A stretch of DNA of 32,469 nt. Source: CAYNYF01 sp964401385 (GTDB lineage Bacteria > Planctomycetota > Phycisphaerae > SM23-33). Both the position numbers and the translations under genes were made by a program. Positions within the stretch are counted from its first letter, which is position 1, and the number at the start of each line of letters is the position of its first letter. Positions 17,001-24,420 of the stretch are shown here, piece after piece. The stretch spans positions 1-32,469 of the forward strand of contig CAYNYF010000047.1 of assembly GCA_964401385.1 (NCBI GenBank). The letters run 5' to 3'. Under the pieces are notes generated by a model, which saw nothing but the letters and a program-made list of their open reading frames with translations, made no database searches and had not been told where the DNA came from.

Positions 17001-17296
17001 ACCGCCGGCCCGACCGAACCGGCCGTCAGCGCCGGCCGGTGCAGACACCCGCGCCCTCGCCGCCCTGATCCTTCTTAAGGGGTTTCTGTAAATAGGTTTA
17101 CGTCGCCGTGCCTTGTCTTCGCACGGGACGGCCTCCGCCCGTCCGCAGCCCCCGGCCGAAAAACCTATCCCGCCGGCGTTGTATTGAGCTAGAATGAATC
17201 GTAGATTGTTATGGGCGGCAGGGAGGTGTCCCCGGCCGGCCCGAACAAGGGGTATGACACCAAAGGCGAGGTGCTGCAAAAGGGAGGCATTGGGAC
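17001..17296 (+). other. Intergenic region with a GC hairpin after the alkyltransferase gene
   Basis: ACCGGCC at 17018-17024 and GGCCGGT at 17034-17040 form a 7-bp stem 18 bp after the ogt stop. There is no T-run, so it would be a weak or Rho-assisted end. Around 17190-17215 the sequence becomes AT-richer, with overlapping weak promoter-like hexamers (TTGAGC, 17 bp, TGTTAT). I would not call them a promoter. No tRNA or recognised RNA is seen. Confidence 0.4.
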
Positions 17297-17533
17297 ATGC
17301 GGAGGCTTGTGAGAATCTTCCTGCTCTTAGCCGTCTTTCTTGGCGGCTACTACCTCGGTGGCTTGCCCAAGAGCCCTGATATCTTCTCGTGGGCGCGCGG
17401 CGCGTATCACCGCGTCGACCAGGCCACCAATGAGATCGCCGTCAAGGCTCAGCAAGAGGACACTTCCGTGGTCGAGGCGGCCGCAGCCTACCTGGTCGGT
17501 CCGGCCGCTCACACCGACGGGGTCCGCGACTGA
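17297..17533 (+). CDS. Small single-pass membrane protein, unknown function
   Basis: The 78-residue product has one N-terminal hydrophobic helix (about 5-24, IFLLLAVFLGGYYLGGL) followed by a mainly hydrophilic tail with a short alanine-rich helix. The ATG at 17297 is preceded by GGGAGG about 10 bp upstream, which is good support for translation. I know no family. The topology suggests an anchored peptide with its tail outside or, if the N-terminus is uncleaved, inside. It has no partner nearby: the next gene is convergent, 348 bp away. Confidence 0.6.
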   Translation: MRRLVRIFLLLAVFLGGYYLGGLPKSPDIFSWARGAYHRVDQATNEIAVKAQQEDTSVVEAAAAYLVGPAAHTDGVRD

Positions 17534-17881
17534 TCGCACACGTCCAACCGGCTGCCGGCGATGCGCCGCCGCGGCGCGATCTGCCATACCTGCCCTGACC
17601 ACTTCTGCCCAAAAACCCGTCGAATCAGAGCAAGAGCCCGACTTGAAAAGCGGTTGGAGACTACCTTACTACTTGAGCGTATTGTCAGGCAACACGCTCC
17701 AGGCGTCTGCCCCGTCCTAAGCAGCCAGACGACGCCGCAGCCGGCCGGGGGGATTACAGAAAAGCGTTAACTGCTCTAAGGCGGCTGGTGTTGGGCTTGA
17801 AGATGTGGACTGTTCAGGTAGCCTGAGCGCGTACGGCTTCCCGGGCGGCGGACGGGTGGGCACCAGCGCGGACGAAAGGGA
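17534..17881. other. Intergenic region between convergent genes, no recognised content
   Basis: This 348-bp gap separates the small membrane protein gene from the convergent epimerase gene. GCGCCGC and GCGGCGC at 17563-17577 form a compact palindrome about 30 bp after the small gene; no T-run follows. A weak TCAGG-CTA-CCTGA hairpin lies near 17815-17827. Open frames here are short and lack ribosome-binding sites. I see no tRNA, riboswitch or mobile-element end. Confidence 0.45.
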
Positions 17882-18589
17882 TCAGTCCTTCTCTCCCGGC
17901 TTCTGACCGTAGTAGCTGTCGGGACCGTGCTTTCGTCGAAAATGCTTCTCCAGCAGAGCCGGGGCGACCAGACGGGGATAGGGCTCGACGCGAAGGGTCT
18001 CACTGGCCAGACGCGCCAGGTGCTCCAGGATGGCCGCGTTATGGACGGCGCGCTGGCAGTCCGGGCCCCAGGCGAACGGGCCGTGATCGAAAACGAGCAC
18101 GGCCGGGAATTCCGCGGCGTCGAGCCTGGCGAATCGCTCCACGATGACCTTGCCGGTGTTGGCCTCGTAGTCGTTCTGGATTTCCTCGACGGTCAGGGAC
18201 CGCGTCAGCGGCACCGGCCCGTGAAAATAGTCCGCGTGCGTGGTTCCCAGAGGCGGTATCTCGCGTCGGGCCTGGGCCCAGGCGGTGGCGTAGAGGCTGT
18301 GGGTGTGGACGATTCCGCCGATGGACTGAAATGCCCGGTACAGCTCGACGTGCGTGGGGGCGTCGGACGAAGGCCGCAGCTCGCCCTCGGCAACGGCGCC
18401 CGTCTGCAAAGACAGCACCACCATGTGCTTTGGCTTCATTCCCTCATACGGCACGCCGGAGGGCTTGATGACGACGTGGCCGGAGGCGCGATCGACCCCG
18501 CTGGCGTTGCCGAAGGTCTCGACGACCAGACCGCGCCGCAGAAGCTCAAGGTTTGCCTGGCAGACCTGCCTTTTCAGTTCGTCCAGCAC
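17882..18589 (-). CDS. araD: L-ribulose-5-phosphate 4-epimerase
   Basis: The 235-residue class II aldolase-family protein interconverts L-ribulose 5-phosphate and D-xylulose 5-phosphate, the last step of L-arabinose catabolism. Signatures in order: FGNASG near 26-31, IKPSGVPY, PSSDAPTH, the zinc motif GGIVHTHS, and GTTHADYFHG. Residues D76, H95, H97 and D120 fall at the same positions as the ligands and catalytic residue of E. coli AraD, and H169 is near the third histidine. The GTTHADYF segment separates it from fuculose-phosphate aldolases. It is the last gene of the minus-strand pentose operon, 11 bp after the dehydrogenase stop. Confidence 0.93.
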   Translation of the reverse strand: MLDELKRQVCQANLELLRRGLVVETFGNASGVDRASGHVVIKPSGVPYEGMKPKHMVVLSLQTGAVAEGELRPSSDAPTHVELYRAFQSIGGIVHTHSLYATAWAQARREIPPLGTTHADYFHGPVPLTRSLTVEEIQNDYEANTGKVIVERFARLDAAEFPAVLVFDHGPFAWGPDCQRAVHNAAILEHLARLASETLRVEPYPRLVAPALLEKHFRRKHGPDSYYGQKPGEKD

Positions 18590-18600
18590 GACTGTATTCC

Positions 18601-19641
18601 TCAGGGATTGACAATTGCCTTGACCACGCCGTCACGGTACCCCGCGGCCGTCTCATACGCCTGCTGGACCTTCTCCAGCGGCCAGCGGTGGCTGGCCAAG
18701 CGGCCGAGGGGGAGCTTTTCGTGCAACGCCCGCCGCAGCGCCCGGGCGAAGGTCCGGTTGGCCCGGCGGATCATGAGGACGTCCAGCCCCTTGCGCCGCG
18801 CGGTCGAGTGGCGGAAGGTGAGCCTGTCCTCGGCGGGGATGCCGACCACGCCCACCCGGCCGGAGGGGGCGGCGATCTCGATCATCTGATGGAACGTCTG
18901 GTCCTGGCCGGCGCACTCGAAGACGAAATCGGCCCCGTGCCCGCCGGTCAGGTCCTTGACGGCGGCGGCGACGTCGTCGCCGGTCGGGTTGAACGTGTGC
19001 GTCGCCCCGAGCTGGCGGGCCATCTCCAGGCGGTAGTCCAGCGGGTCGGTGGCGATCAGCGGCGCCAGACCACTGCGCGCCAGCAGCATCACGTGCGTCA
19101 GCCCGATCGGCCCGACGCCCAGCACCGCCGCGGAAGCCCCACCGCTGATACCCACGCGCTGGAGCGAGTAAACGGCAATAGCCAGCGGCTCCAGCAGCAC
19201 CGCCGCCTCGTCTTCGATCTCCCCCGGCAGCGGCTCGCACAGCCGAGCCGGATGAACCATGTACTCGCTCAAACAGCCGTCCTGGGGCGGCAAGCCCAAA
19301 AAAGTATGATACGGGCAGACGTTGGGCTTGCCCGCCAGGCACCAGCGGCAGCGCGTGCAGTTGATCGCCGGCTCGACGAAGACCCGCCGGTCGAGAAGAG
19401 ACTCATCCGCCCCGGGGCCGACCTCCTCGACCACTCCGACGCATTCGTGGCCGGGGACGAACGGCCCGCCGGCGTCCTCGATCGTGATTCCGCCGATGGC
19501 GCCTTCCCTGAACATGTGCAGGTCCGAGCCGCAAACGCCGACCGCCCGGACGCGGACCAGCGCCTCGCCGTCGCCCGGCGACGGCGCCGGCACGTCTTCA
19601 ATCTCGAACCTGCCCGGTGCTTCCAGAACAGCCCGCTTCAT
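18601..19641 (-). CDS. Zinc-dependent medium-chain alcohol (polyol) dehydrogenase
   Basis: The 346-residue protein is an MDR-family NAD(P)-dependent dehydrogenase. The catalytic zinc site is C37 and H65-E66 (GVCGSDLH, PGHECVGVV). The structural zinc cysteines are C95, C98, C101 and C109. The Rossmann motif is LGVGPIGL near 170. The closest functional groups are sorbitol, L-iditol/L-arabinitol and threonine dehydrogenases. Given its place between ribulokinase and epimerase genes, a pentitol or sugar-alcohol oxidation feeding the same pathway is plausible, but the substrate is not determined by sequence. The ATG at 19641 has GGAG about 12 bp upstream; its start lies inside the small membrane protein gene. 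Confidence 0.9.
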   Translation of the reverse strand: MKRAVLEAPGRFEIEDVPAPSPGDGEALVRVRAVGVCGSDLHMFREGAIGGITIEDAGGPFVPGHECVGVVEEVGPGADESLLDRRVFVEPAINCTRCRWCLAGKPNVCPYHTFLGLPPQDGCLSEYMVHPARLCEPLPGEIEDEAAVLLEPLAIAVYSLQRVGISGGASAAVLGVGPIGLTHVMLLARSGLAPLIATDPLDYRLEMARQLGATHTFNPTGDDVAAAVKDLTGGHGADFVFECAGQDQTFHQMIEIAAPSGRVGVVGIPAEDRLTFRHSTARRKGLDVLMIRRANRTFARALRRALHEKLPLGRLASHRWPLEKVQQAYETAAGYRDGVVKAIVNP

Positions 19642-19840
19642 TGGTTGGTTTCTCCGACGAGGATTGCCGCGCGCGATCCTCGCAATAGCCCTTTAGGAGT
19701 ACCGGTGCTCCGCACAATAGCAATAGCAGCGCGGCGATAAGACCGGTAGGTGTCGCGTCCCGCATGCACCACCCTCGGATCACTGCTGAAAAGACCATCG
19801 CCGCCGCCAGGATTACGATTGCCCCCGCGATCATCTTCAT
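19598..19840 (-). CDS. Small two-helix membrane protein, unknown function
   Basis: The 80-residue product has two hydrophobic helices, at about 2-22 and 32-50, and a charged C-terminal tail. The ATG at 19840 is preceded by AAGGGGAG about 8 bp upstream, so translation is well supported. It lies 27 bp after the ribulokinase stop, and its last 44 bp overlap the start of the dehydrogenase gene in another frame. It therefore seems to be a genuine operon member that may be coupled to the dehydrogenase. I know no family and would not assign transport: two short helices are too few for a sugar permease. Confidence 0.6.
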   Translation of the reverse strand: MKMIAGAIVILAAAMVFSAVIRGWCMRDATPTGLIAALLLLLCGAPVLLKGYCEDRARQSSSEKPTNEAGCSGSTGQVRD

Positions 19841-19867
19841 CGCCGACTCCCCTTTCCAGTCTCCGGA

Positions 19868-21553
19868 TCACTTTCTCGCCTTCGCACGGATGCCGAGGAG
19901 GCTTTTCATGACGCCGTATAGATTCCCAATCCACTGGCTGGTGCCGAACGCATCGTGGAGTTGTTTGTAGAGCCCGTACAATTCCTTGTAGACGGCATGG
20001 GCGGCGGGCTGGGGCCTGTAGACCTTTGCCTTCAGGCCGGTCATGGCCTTCTGGGCCCGGGCGAAATTGGCGTGCCCGCCGGCCCTCTTGCCTGCTACCA
20101 CCGCGCCCGCGACGGCCGCGCCCAGTGCACACGTCTGTGACGAGCGCGAGATCTTCATCGGCCGGCCGGTTACGTCGGCGTAGATCTGCATCGCCAGCGG
20201 GTTCTTCTCGGCGATCCCGCCGCAGTTGACCACGTGGCGGACCTTCACGCCGTACTCCTCGAAGCGGTTGATGATCGTCAGCGCCCCGTAGGCCGTCGCC
20301 TCGATCAGGGCGCGGTAGATCTCGGCCGGGCTGGTGTAAAGCGTCTGGCCTAGCAGCAGGCCCGTGAGTCGCTGATCGACCAGGATGGTGCGGTTCCCGT
20401 TATTCCAGTCCAGCGCCAGCAAGCCGGAGGCGCCGGGCGCGATCTTGGCCGCGGCCCGGGTGAGGGCCTGGTGCGAGCCGGCCTTCCTGCCGCCGGGGGC
20501 GATGTAGTTGACGAACCAGTTGAAGATGTCGCCGACGGCCGACTGCCCGGCCTCCAGGCCGAAGTAGCCCGGCAGGACGGAGCCGCGGACGATGCCGCAC
20601 AGGCCGGGCACGTCGGCCAGGGGCTTGTCCGTCGGCGCCACCATCATGTCGCAGGTGCTGGTGCCGATGATCTTGACCAGCACGGCCGGGGCGATGCCCG
20701 CGCCGATGCCGCCGAGGTGTGCGTCGAAGGCTCCCACGGCCACGGGAATGCCGGTCGGCAGGCCCAGGCGCCCGGCCCAGGCCTGTGTCAGCCCGCCGGC
20801 GGCGGTGTCGACCGCGCAGGCCTTCTCGCGCAGACGCGATCGCAGCGCCGCCAGCCTGGCATCGAGCTTGCCCAGGAATGCCGCGTCGGGATAGCCGCCC
20901 CAGTCGTCGTTGTACATGGCCTTGTGGCCGGCGGCGCAGACCCCCACGGTCAGCTTCTCCGGCGATTCCGTTCCCGTCAGCATCGCCGGGATCCAATCGG
21001 CGATCTCCACCCACATGTGGGCGGCCCGGAAGACCTTCGGCGCCGTCCGCAGGCAGTGCAGGATCTTGCTGAAGAACCACTCGCTGGAATACGTGCCGCC
21101 GCACTTGGCCAGGAAGTGCGGGCGGAGCCTGCGGGCCCGAGCCGTGATCTGGCCGGCCTCGGCGACGGAGGTGTGATCCTTCCACAGCCAGGCCATGGCC
21201 GCGGGGTCCCTGGCGAACTCCTTGTGAAAGGCCAGCGGCTTGCCCTCGCGGTCGACCGGCAGGGGGGTGCTGCCGGTGGTGTCGACGCCGATGCCGATGA
21301 CGTCGGCGCGGCGGAAGCTCTTCGATTTTCTCCGGGCCTGCGCCAGCGCCCGGCGGACGGACATCTCGGCGCCCCTGACGTAATCGGCCGGGTGCTGACG
21401 GGCCAGGTTCGGGTCGGCGCTCAGGATCACCCCCTCCGTGCCGTGCTGATAATTCCACACGGCCGTGCCGACTTCACGCCCGTTCGCGGCGTTCACAACC
21501 AGAGCGCGGACCGAATTGGTTCCGAAGTCCAGGCCGATTGTAAACTTCGCCAT
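19868..21553 (-). CDS. araB: Ribulokinase (FGGY family)
   Basis: The 561-residue kinase phosphorylates L-ribulose at O5 with ATP. The N-terminal ATPase fold starts with IGLDFGTNSVRALV. DTTGSTPLPVD lies near 91-101, and the family-specific WFFSKILH near 159-166. GAFDAHLGGIG has the catalytic base at D277. GTSTCDMM at 297-304 is typical of AraB. NCGGIAEKNPLAMQIYADV near the C-terminus is the FGGY signature region. The start ATG 21553 was chosen over the 24-codon longer frame because AGGAAAGG lies upstream and family N-termini begin there. It lies 164 bp after the isomerase gene, with a strong hairpin between them. Confidence 0.93.
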   Translation of the reverse strand: MAKFTIGLDFGTNSVRALVVNAANGREVGTAVWNYQHGTEGVILSADPNLARQHPADYVRGAEMSVRRALAQARRKSKSFRRADVIGIGVDTTGSTPLPVDREGKPLAFHKEFARDPAAMAWLWKDHTSVAEAGQITARARRLRPHFLAKCGGTYSSEWFFSKILHCLRTAPKVFRAAHMWVEIADWIPAMLTGTESPEKLTVGVCAAGHKAMYNDDWGGYPDAAFLGKLDARLAALRSRLREKACAVDTAAGGLTQAWAGRLGLPTGIPVAVGAFDAHLGGIGAGIAPAVLVKIIGTSTCDMMVAPTDKPLADVPGLCGIVRGSVLPGYFGLEAGQSAVGDIFNWFVNYIAPGGRKAGSHQALTRAAAKIAPGASGLLALDWNNGNRTILVDQRLTGLLLGQTLYTSPAEIYRALIEATAYGALTIINRFEEYGVKVRHVVNCGGIAEKNPLAMQIYADVTGRPMKISRSSQTCALGAAVAGAVVAGKRAGGHANFARAQKAMTGLKAKVYRPQPAAHAVYKELYGLYKQLHDAFGTSQWIGNLYGVMKSLLGIRAKARK

Positions 21554-21655
21554 GCCCGAGCCCTTTCCTGTGCAAGCGGCGACCCGCAGGGCACGATCAT
21601 AGATGAATGCCTCCGGCATTTCCACAAACGCGGGGCCCGCCCACTCCGGTCACAA

Positions 21656-21687
21656 GCAAAGCCCGCGGAGCCGTCCGTGGGCTTTGC
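21656..21687 (-). promoter_or_regulatory. Strong intercistronic hairpin between isomerase and kinase genes
   Basis: GCAAAGCCC at 21656-21664 pairs with GGGCTTTGC at 21679-21687. CGGA/TCCG continue the stem through one G-T wobble, giving 14 bp and a GCCG tetraloop. It starts 31 bp after the isomerase stop. On the minus strand only a short TTGTG follows, so it is more likely an RNA-stability or attenuating hairpin than a full terminator. A smaller 6-bp hairpin lies at 21606-21620. Confidence 0.65.
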
Positions 21688-21717
21688 CGGAGCCGGCGGT
21701 TGCTCGCCTGGTTGCGG

Positions 21718-23184
21718 CTATCTGCGTTTCTTGTCCGCGGGCAAGGGGAAAGGCAGGTCCGGGTCCCACCGGCCGGTGGTGTTCTCGGCGGTGAGGACCT
21801 CGAAGCCCAGGTAGTTCCCGAAGGCCTCCCACAGGACGTTGCCCACGCGGGCGCGGTTCATGGCCACGTGGTGCGGGAAGTGCCGCAGCAGGACGTTCTT
21901 GTACAGCCTGGCCAGCCTGGGGATTCGCACCCAGCCGTAGGCGCCGAAGGTCTTGGCCTTGCTGGCCTCCACGGCGCCCTCGGCCAGGGCCACCTTGAAG
22001 CGGCCGTCGTTGTCCTGCGTCGCCCGGCAGAGGGTGACGGGCCCGTCCTTCATGACGAACTCGGTGACGCCCATGGCATTCTCCTCCCCGACCGTGGCCG
22101 CGAGCATCCCATGGCAGCCCATCCTGGGCTTGGTCTTGGCCCAGGAGATGGGAAAGACCCCGCAGTGCCAGCAGTTGACCAGCTCGGGGTCCTCGTTGTG
22201 GAGGTTGTTCCAGTCGGCCAGGGAGGATGGGCCCCCCGAGGCCAATTGCAGCGCGTGCATGGACAGCGCGCCCATGATGTCGGACTCGCACGCAGAGGGT
22301 ATGCCGCGGTCGTTGAAGCGGCCCATGGTCGTGCACGGGCAAATCCCCAGGTTCTCCTGGATGCTGTCCCAGCACTGGACCGCCAGGGCGTCCAGTTGCT
22401 TTTCGGCAATGAACTTTTTGAGGAAGATTTCGAGCTTGGCGATCTTGACCAAGGGCTCTTCGGCCACCGCCGAGCAGTCGATGGTCTTTTTCATCTCGGC
22501 CAGGACGCGCTTGACGGCGGCGCCTGTCTTCATTCGGGCCACGCCGCCGATGACCTCCGACAAATCCAGCGTCACCGTGGACACGCCCAGCTCCTGGAGG
22601 GCCTTTTCGCTGTAGCGGCAGGTCCAGAAGGCATCCGGCCTGGCGCCGATCTGCCCGTATCGGGCCCTGCGCAGGCCGTCCACCACGCGCACGACGGCCA
22701 GGAAGCGGTCGACCGTGTCCTTGAAGCTCTTGTCCGTGGGGAAGCACACCGGCACTTCCGGCACGGAATAGGCGAGCCCCAACTGCCGCAGCGCCTCGCC
22801 GATGGAGAGCAGCCCGCAGAAGCTGTCCCGCCGCTCGGTGGTCGGCGTCAGGGCCTCTTCTTCCTGGCAGCCGAAGATCAGGATCGGAACCCGCCGGCCG
22901 AACTCCTTCAGCGTCAGCGCCACTCCCTGCTCGTCGCCGAAGTTCATCGCCCCCACGACCACCGCCTGCACGCGTTGTTCGTGGAACATGCGCCCGACCT
23001 TGACCGCCTCTTCCAGCGATTCCACGCAGCCGACCTTGGTATCCCGCTCGGACGGCACGACCACCCGGACGCCGGCGTCCTTGAGGGTGCGCAGGGTGTC
23101 TTTCCGCATCTTGGCGGCCAGCGCATCTGAAAAGAAGCCGCGATTGGCCGGGATCAAACCGATCGTTAGCTTTTGCGGTCGCAT
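21718..23184 (-). CDS. L-fucose/L-arabinose isomerase-fold ketol isomerase
   Basis: The 488-residue protein belongs to the FucI-type isomerase fold. An N-terminal alpha/beta region (IGLIPANRGFFSDALA) is followed by the CWDSIQENLGICPCT segment near 271. The active-site region has E300 and D302 in PSACESDIMGAL, D324 in SLADWNN, and H340 in CWHCGVFP. These acidic and histidine residues fit the metal-binding site of the family. In this operon with AraB and AraD it should convert an aldopentose, most simply L-arabinose, to the ketose; a D-arabinose or L-fucose activity cannot be excluded. ATG 23184 has GGAAAGGG upstream. It seems to be the first gene of the operon. Confidence 0.85.
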   Translation of the reverse strand: MRPQKLTIGLIPANRGFFSDALAAKMRKDTLRTLKDAGVRVVVPSERDTKVGCVESLEEAVKVGRMFHEQRVQAVVVGAMNFGDEQGVALTLKEFGRRVPILIFGCQEEEALTPTTERRDSFCGLLSIGEALRQLGLAYSVPEVPVCFPTDKSFKDTVDRFLAVVRVVDGLRRARYGQIGARPDAFWTCRYSEKALQELGVSTVTLDLSEVIGGVARMKTGAAVKRVLAEMKKTIDCSAVAEEPLVKIAKLEIFLKKFIAEKQLDALAVQCWDSIQENLGICPCTTMGRFNDRGIPSACESDIMGALSMHALQLASGGPSSLADWNNLHNEDPELVNCWHCGVFPISWAKTKPRMGCHGMLAATVGEENAMGVTEFVMKDGPVTLCRATQDNDGRFKVALAEGAVEASKAKTFGAYGWVRIPRLARLYKNVLLRHFPHHVAMNRARVGNVLWEAFGNYLGFEVLTAENTTGRWDPDLPFPLPADKKRR

Positions 23185-23293
23185 GCAGGACCCTTTCCAA
23201 TGGATAGTCTCGGACTTTCCGCGCCGGAGAACATGAGAACCGAATTGCGGGCAGGCTGCAACCGTCAAAAAGCTGCTTGTCGCCCGCGGGGGG

Positions 23294-24343
23294 CTAGCTG
23301 CGGGCTGCTTCGGTGGCGATGTCGCCGTAGGTGACGATGCGGTCTTTACCGCGGTCCTTTGCCGCGTACAGAGCCTGGTCCGCCATTGCCACCATGGCGT
23401 CGGCCGAGACGGCCCGGTCCGACCGCAACGAGGTGACGCCCATGGAGATGCACACGCCCCCTCCGTTCGACGTGTAGTGCTGTGTGCCGGCGCTGAGCTG
23501 ACGGCGAATGCGGCTACAGACGTTGACCGCCATCTGCATGGAAGTGTGCGGCAGGAGCAAGACGAACTCGTCGCCGCCGTAGCGAGCGGCGCTGTCGCTG
23601 GTGCGGAGATTCGACCGAATCACCTCTGCGGTCGCTATCAGAATCCTGTCTCCGCTCTGGTGCCCGAGGGTGTCGTTGAGTTGCTTGTAGTTGTCGATGT
23701 CGCACATCGCGCAGGCAAGATCATACTCATAGCGGACCGCCTCGCCGTAGCAGCGCTGTAGCGTCTCGGAAAAGGCGCGGCGATTGGCCAGCCCGGTCAG
23801 ATGATCCGTCTTTGCCATGTCCTCGAGCTTCATCAGCGACTCCTGCAACTGGAGGTTCTTGACGCGGATCTCGTCCAGAGAGGCCTCCAGCTCGGCCTGA
23901 AGGCGGACGTTCTCCTGCTTGATTCTGTGCAGGCGGACGTTCTTCTCGATGGTGAGCGGCAAGGCCGACAGGTAGTCGCCGGCCTTCACGACGTAGTCGG
24001 CAGCGCCGTGGCGAATGGCCTCGGCCGCGGTGGCGGAGACCTTCTCGCCGGTTACGACGATTACCGGCAGGTCGCTGGCGGCGCACATCCAGTCCAGCAG
24101 CTCTATCCCCGCGACATCCGGCAGATTCAGGTCGAGCAGGACGATGTCGAAATTCCGCAAGTCCTGGGCCATGCACTGGCTGCCGGAGTCGACCGCGATG
24201 ACTCGAACGCCGTCGCCGCCTTTGAAGTGCCCGCGCAGGGTCTCGTAGATCAGTTCCCGCTGATCCGGGTCATCCTCGACGGCGAGCACGCGCAGCGCCA
24301 TTGCATCCGCCGTCGATATCGAACTGTGTTTCTGGCCGGACAT
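23294..24343 (-). CDS. Response regulator with GGDEF domain (PleD-like diguanylate cyclase)
   Basis: The 349-residue cytoplasmic protein has a receiver (about 17-135), a coiled coil (about 138-175), and a GGDEF domain (about 178-340). Receiver residues are intact: D24/D25, phospho-acceptor D71 in LLDLNLP, T98, K120. The cyclase motif TDHLTGLANRRAF, the metal site CDIDNYKQLND, and active-site GGDEF at 256-260 are intact. An inhibitory-site RTSD sits five residues before GGDEF, so c-di-GMP feedback is likely. Phosphorylation-induced dimerisation should drive c-di-GMP synthesis. It follows the histidine kinase gene by 77 bp on the same strand. ATG 24343 lacks a clear ribosome-binding site; ATG 24301 is an alternative. 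Confidence 0.93.
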   Translation of the reverse strand: MSGQKHSSISTADAMALRVLAVEDDPDQRELIYETLRGHFKGGDGVRVIAVDSGSQCMAQDLRNFDIVLLDLNLPDVAGIELLDWMCAASDLPVIVVTGEKVSATAAEAIRHGAADYVVKAGDYLSALPLTIEKNVRLHRIKQENVRLQAELEASLDEIRVKNLQLQESLMKLEDMAKTDHLTGLANRRAFSETLQRCYGEAVRYEYDLACAMCDIDNYKQLNDTLGHQSGDRILIATAEVIRSNLRTSDSAARYGGDEFVLLLPHTSMQMAVNVCSRIRRQLSAGTQHYTSNGGGVCISMGVTSLRSDRAVSADAMVAMADQALYAAKDRGKDRIVTYGDIATEAARS

Positions 24344-24420
24344 CGGAGCAGATTAAGCGTGCTTAGCTGAACCTCCCTCCGCCCGGGCGGGCGTGCCGGA
24401 ATGTGCCGCTGCTCGCGCCG

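Noticed and set aside
17600..17760. Possible tRNA or mobile-element remnant in the 17.6 kb gap
   Set aside because: No T-loop sequence, no cloverleaf and no terminal inverted repeats could be found.
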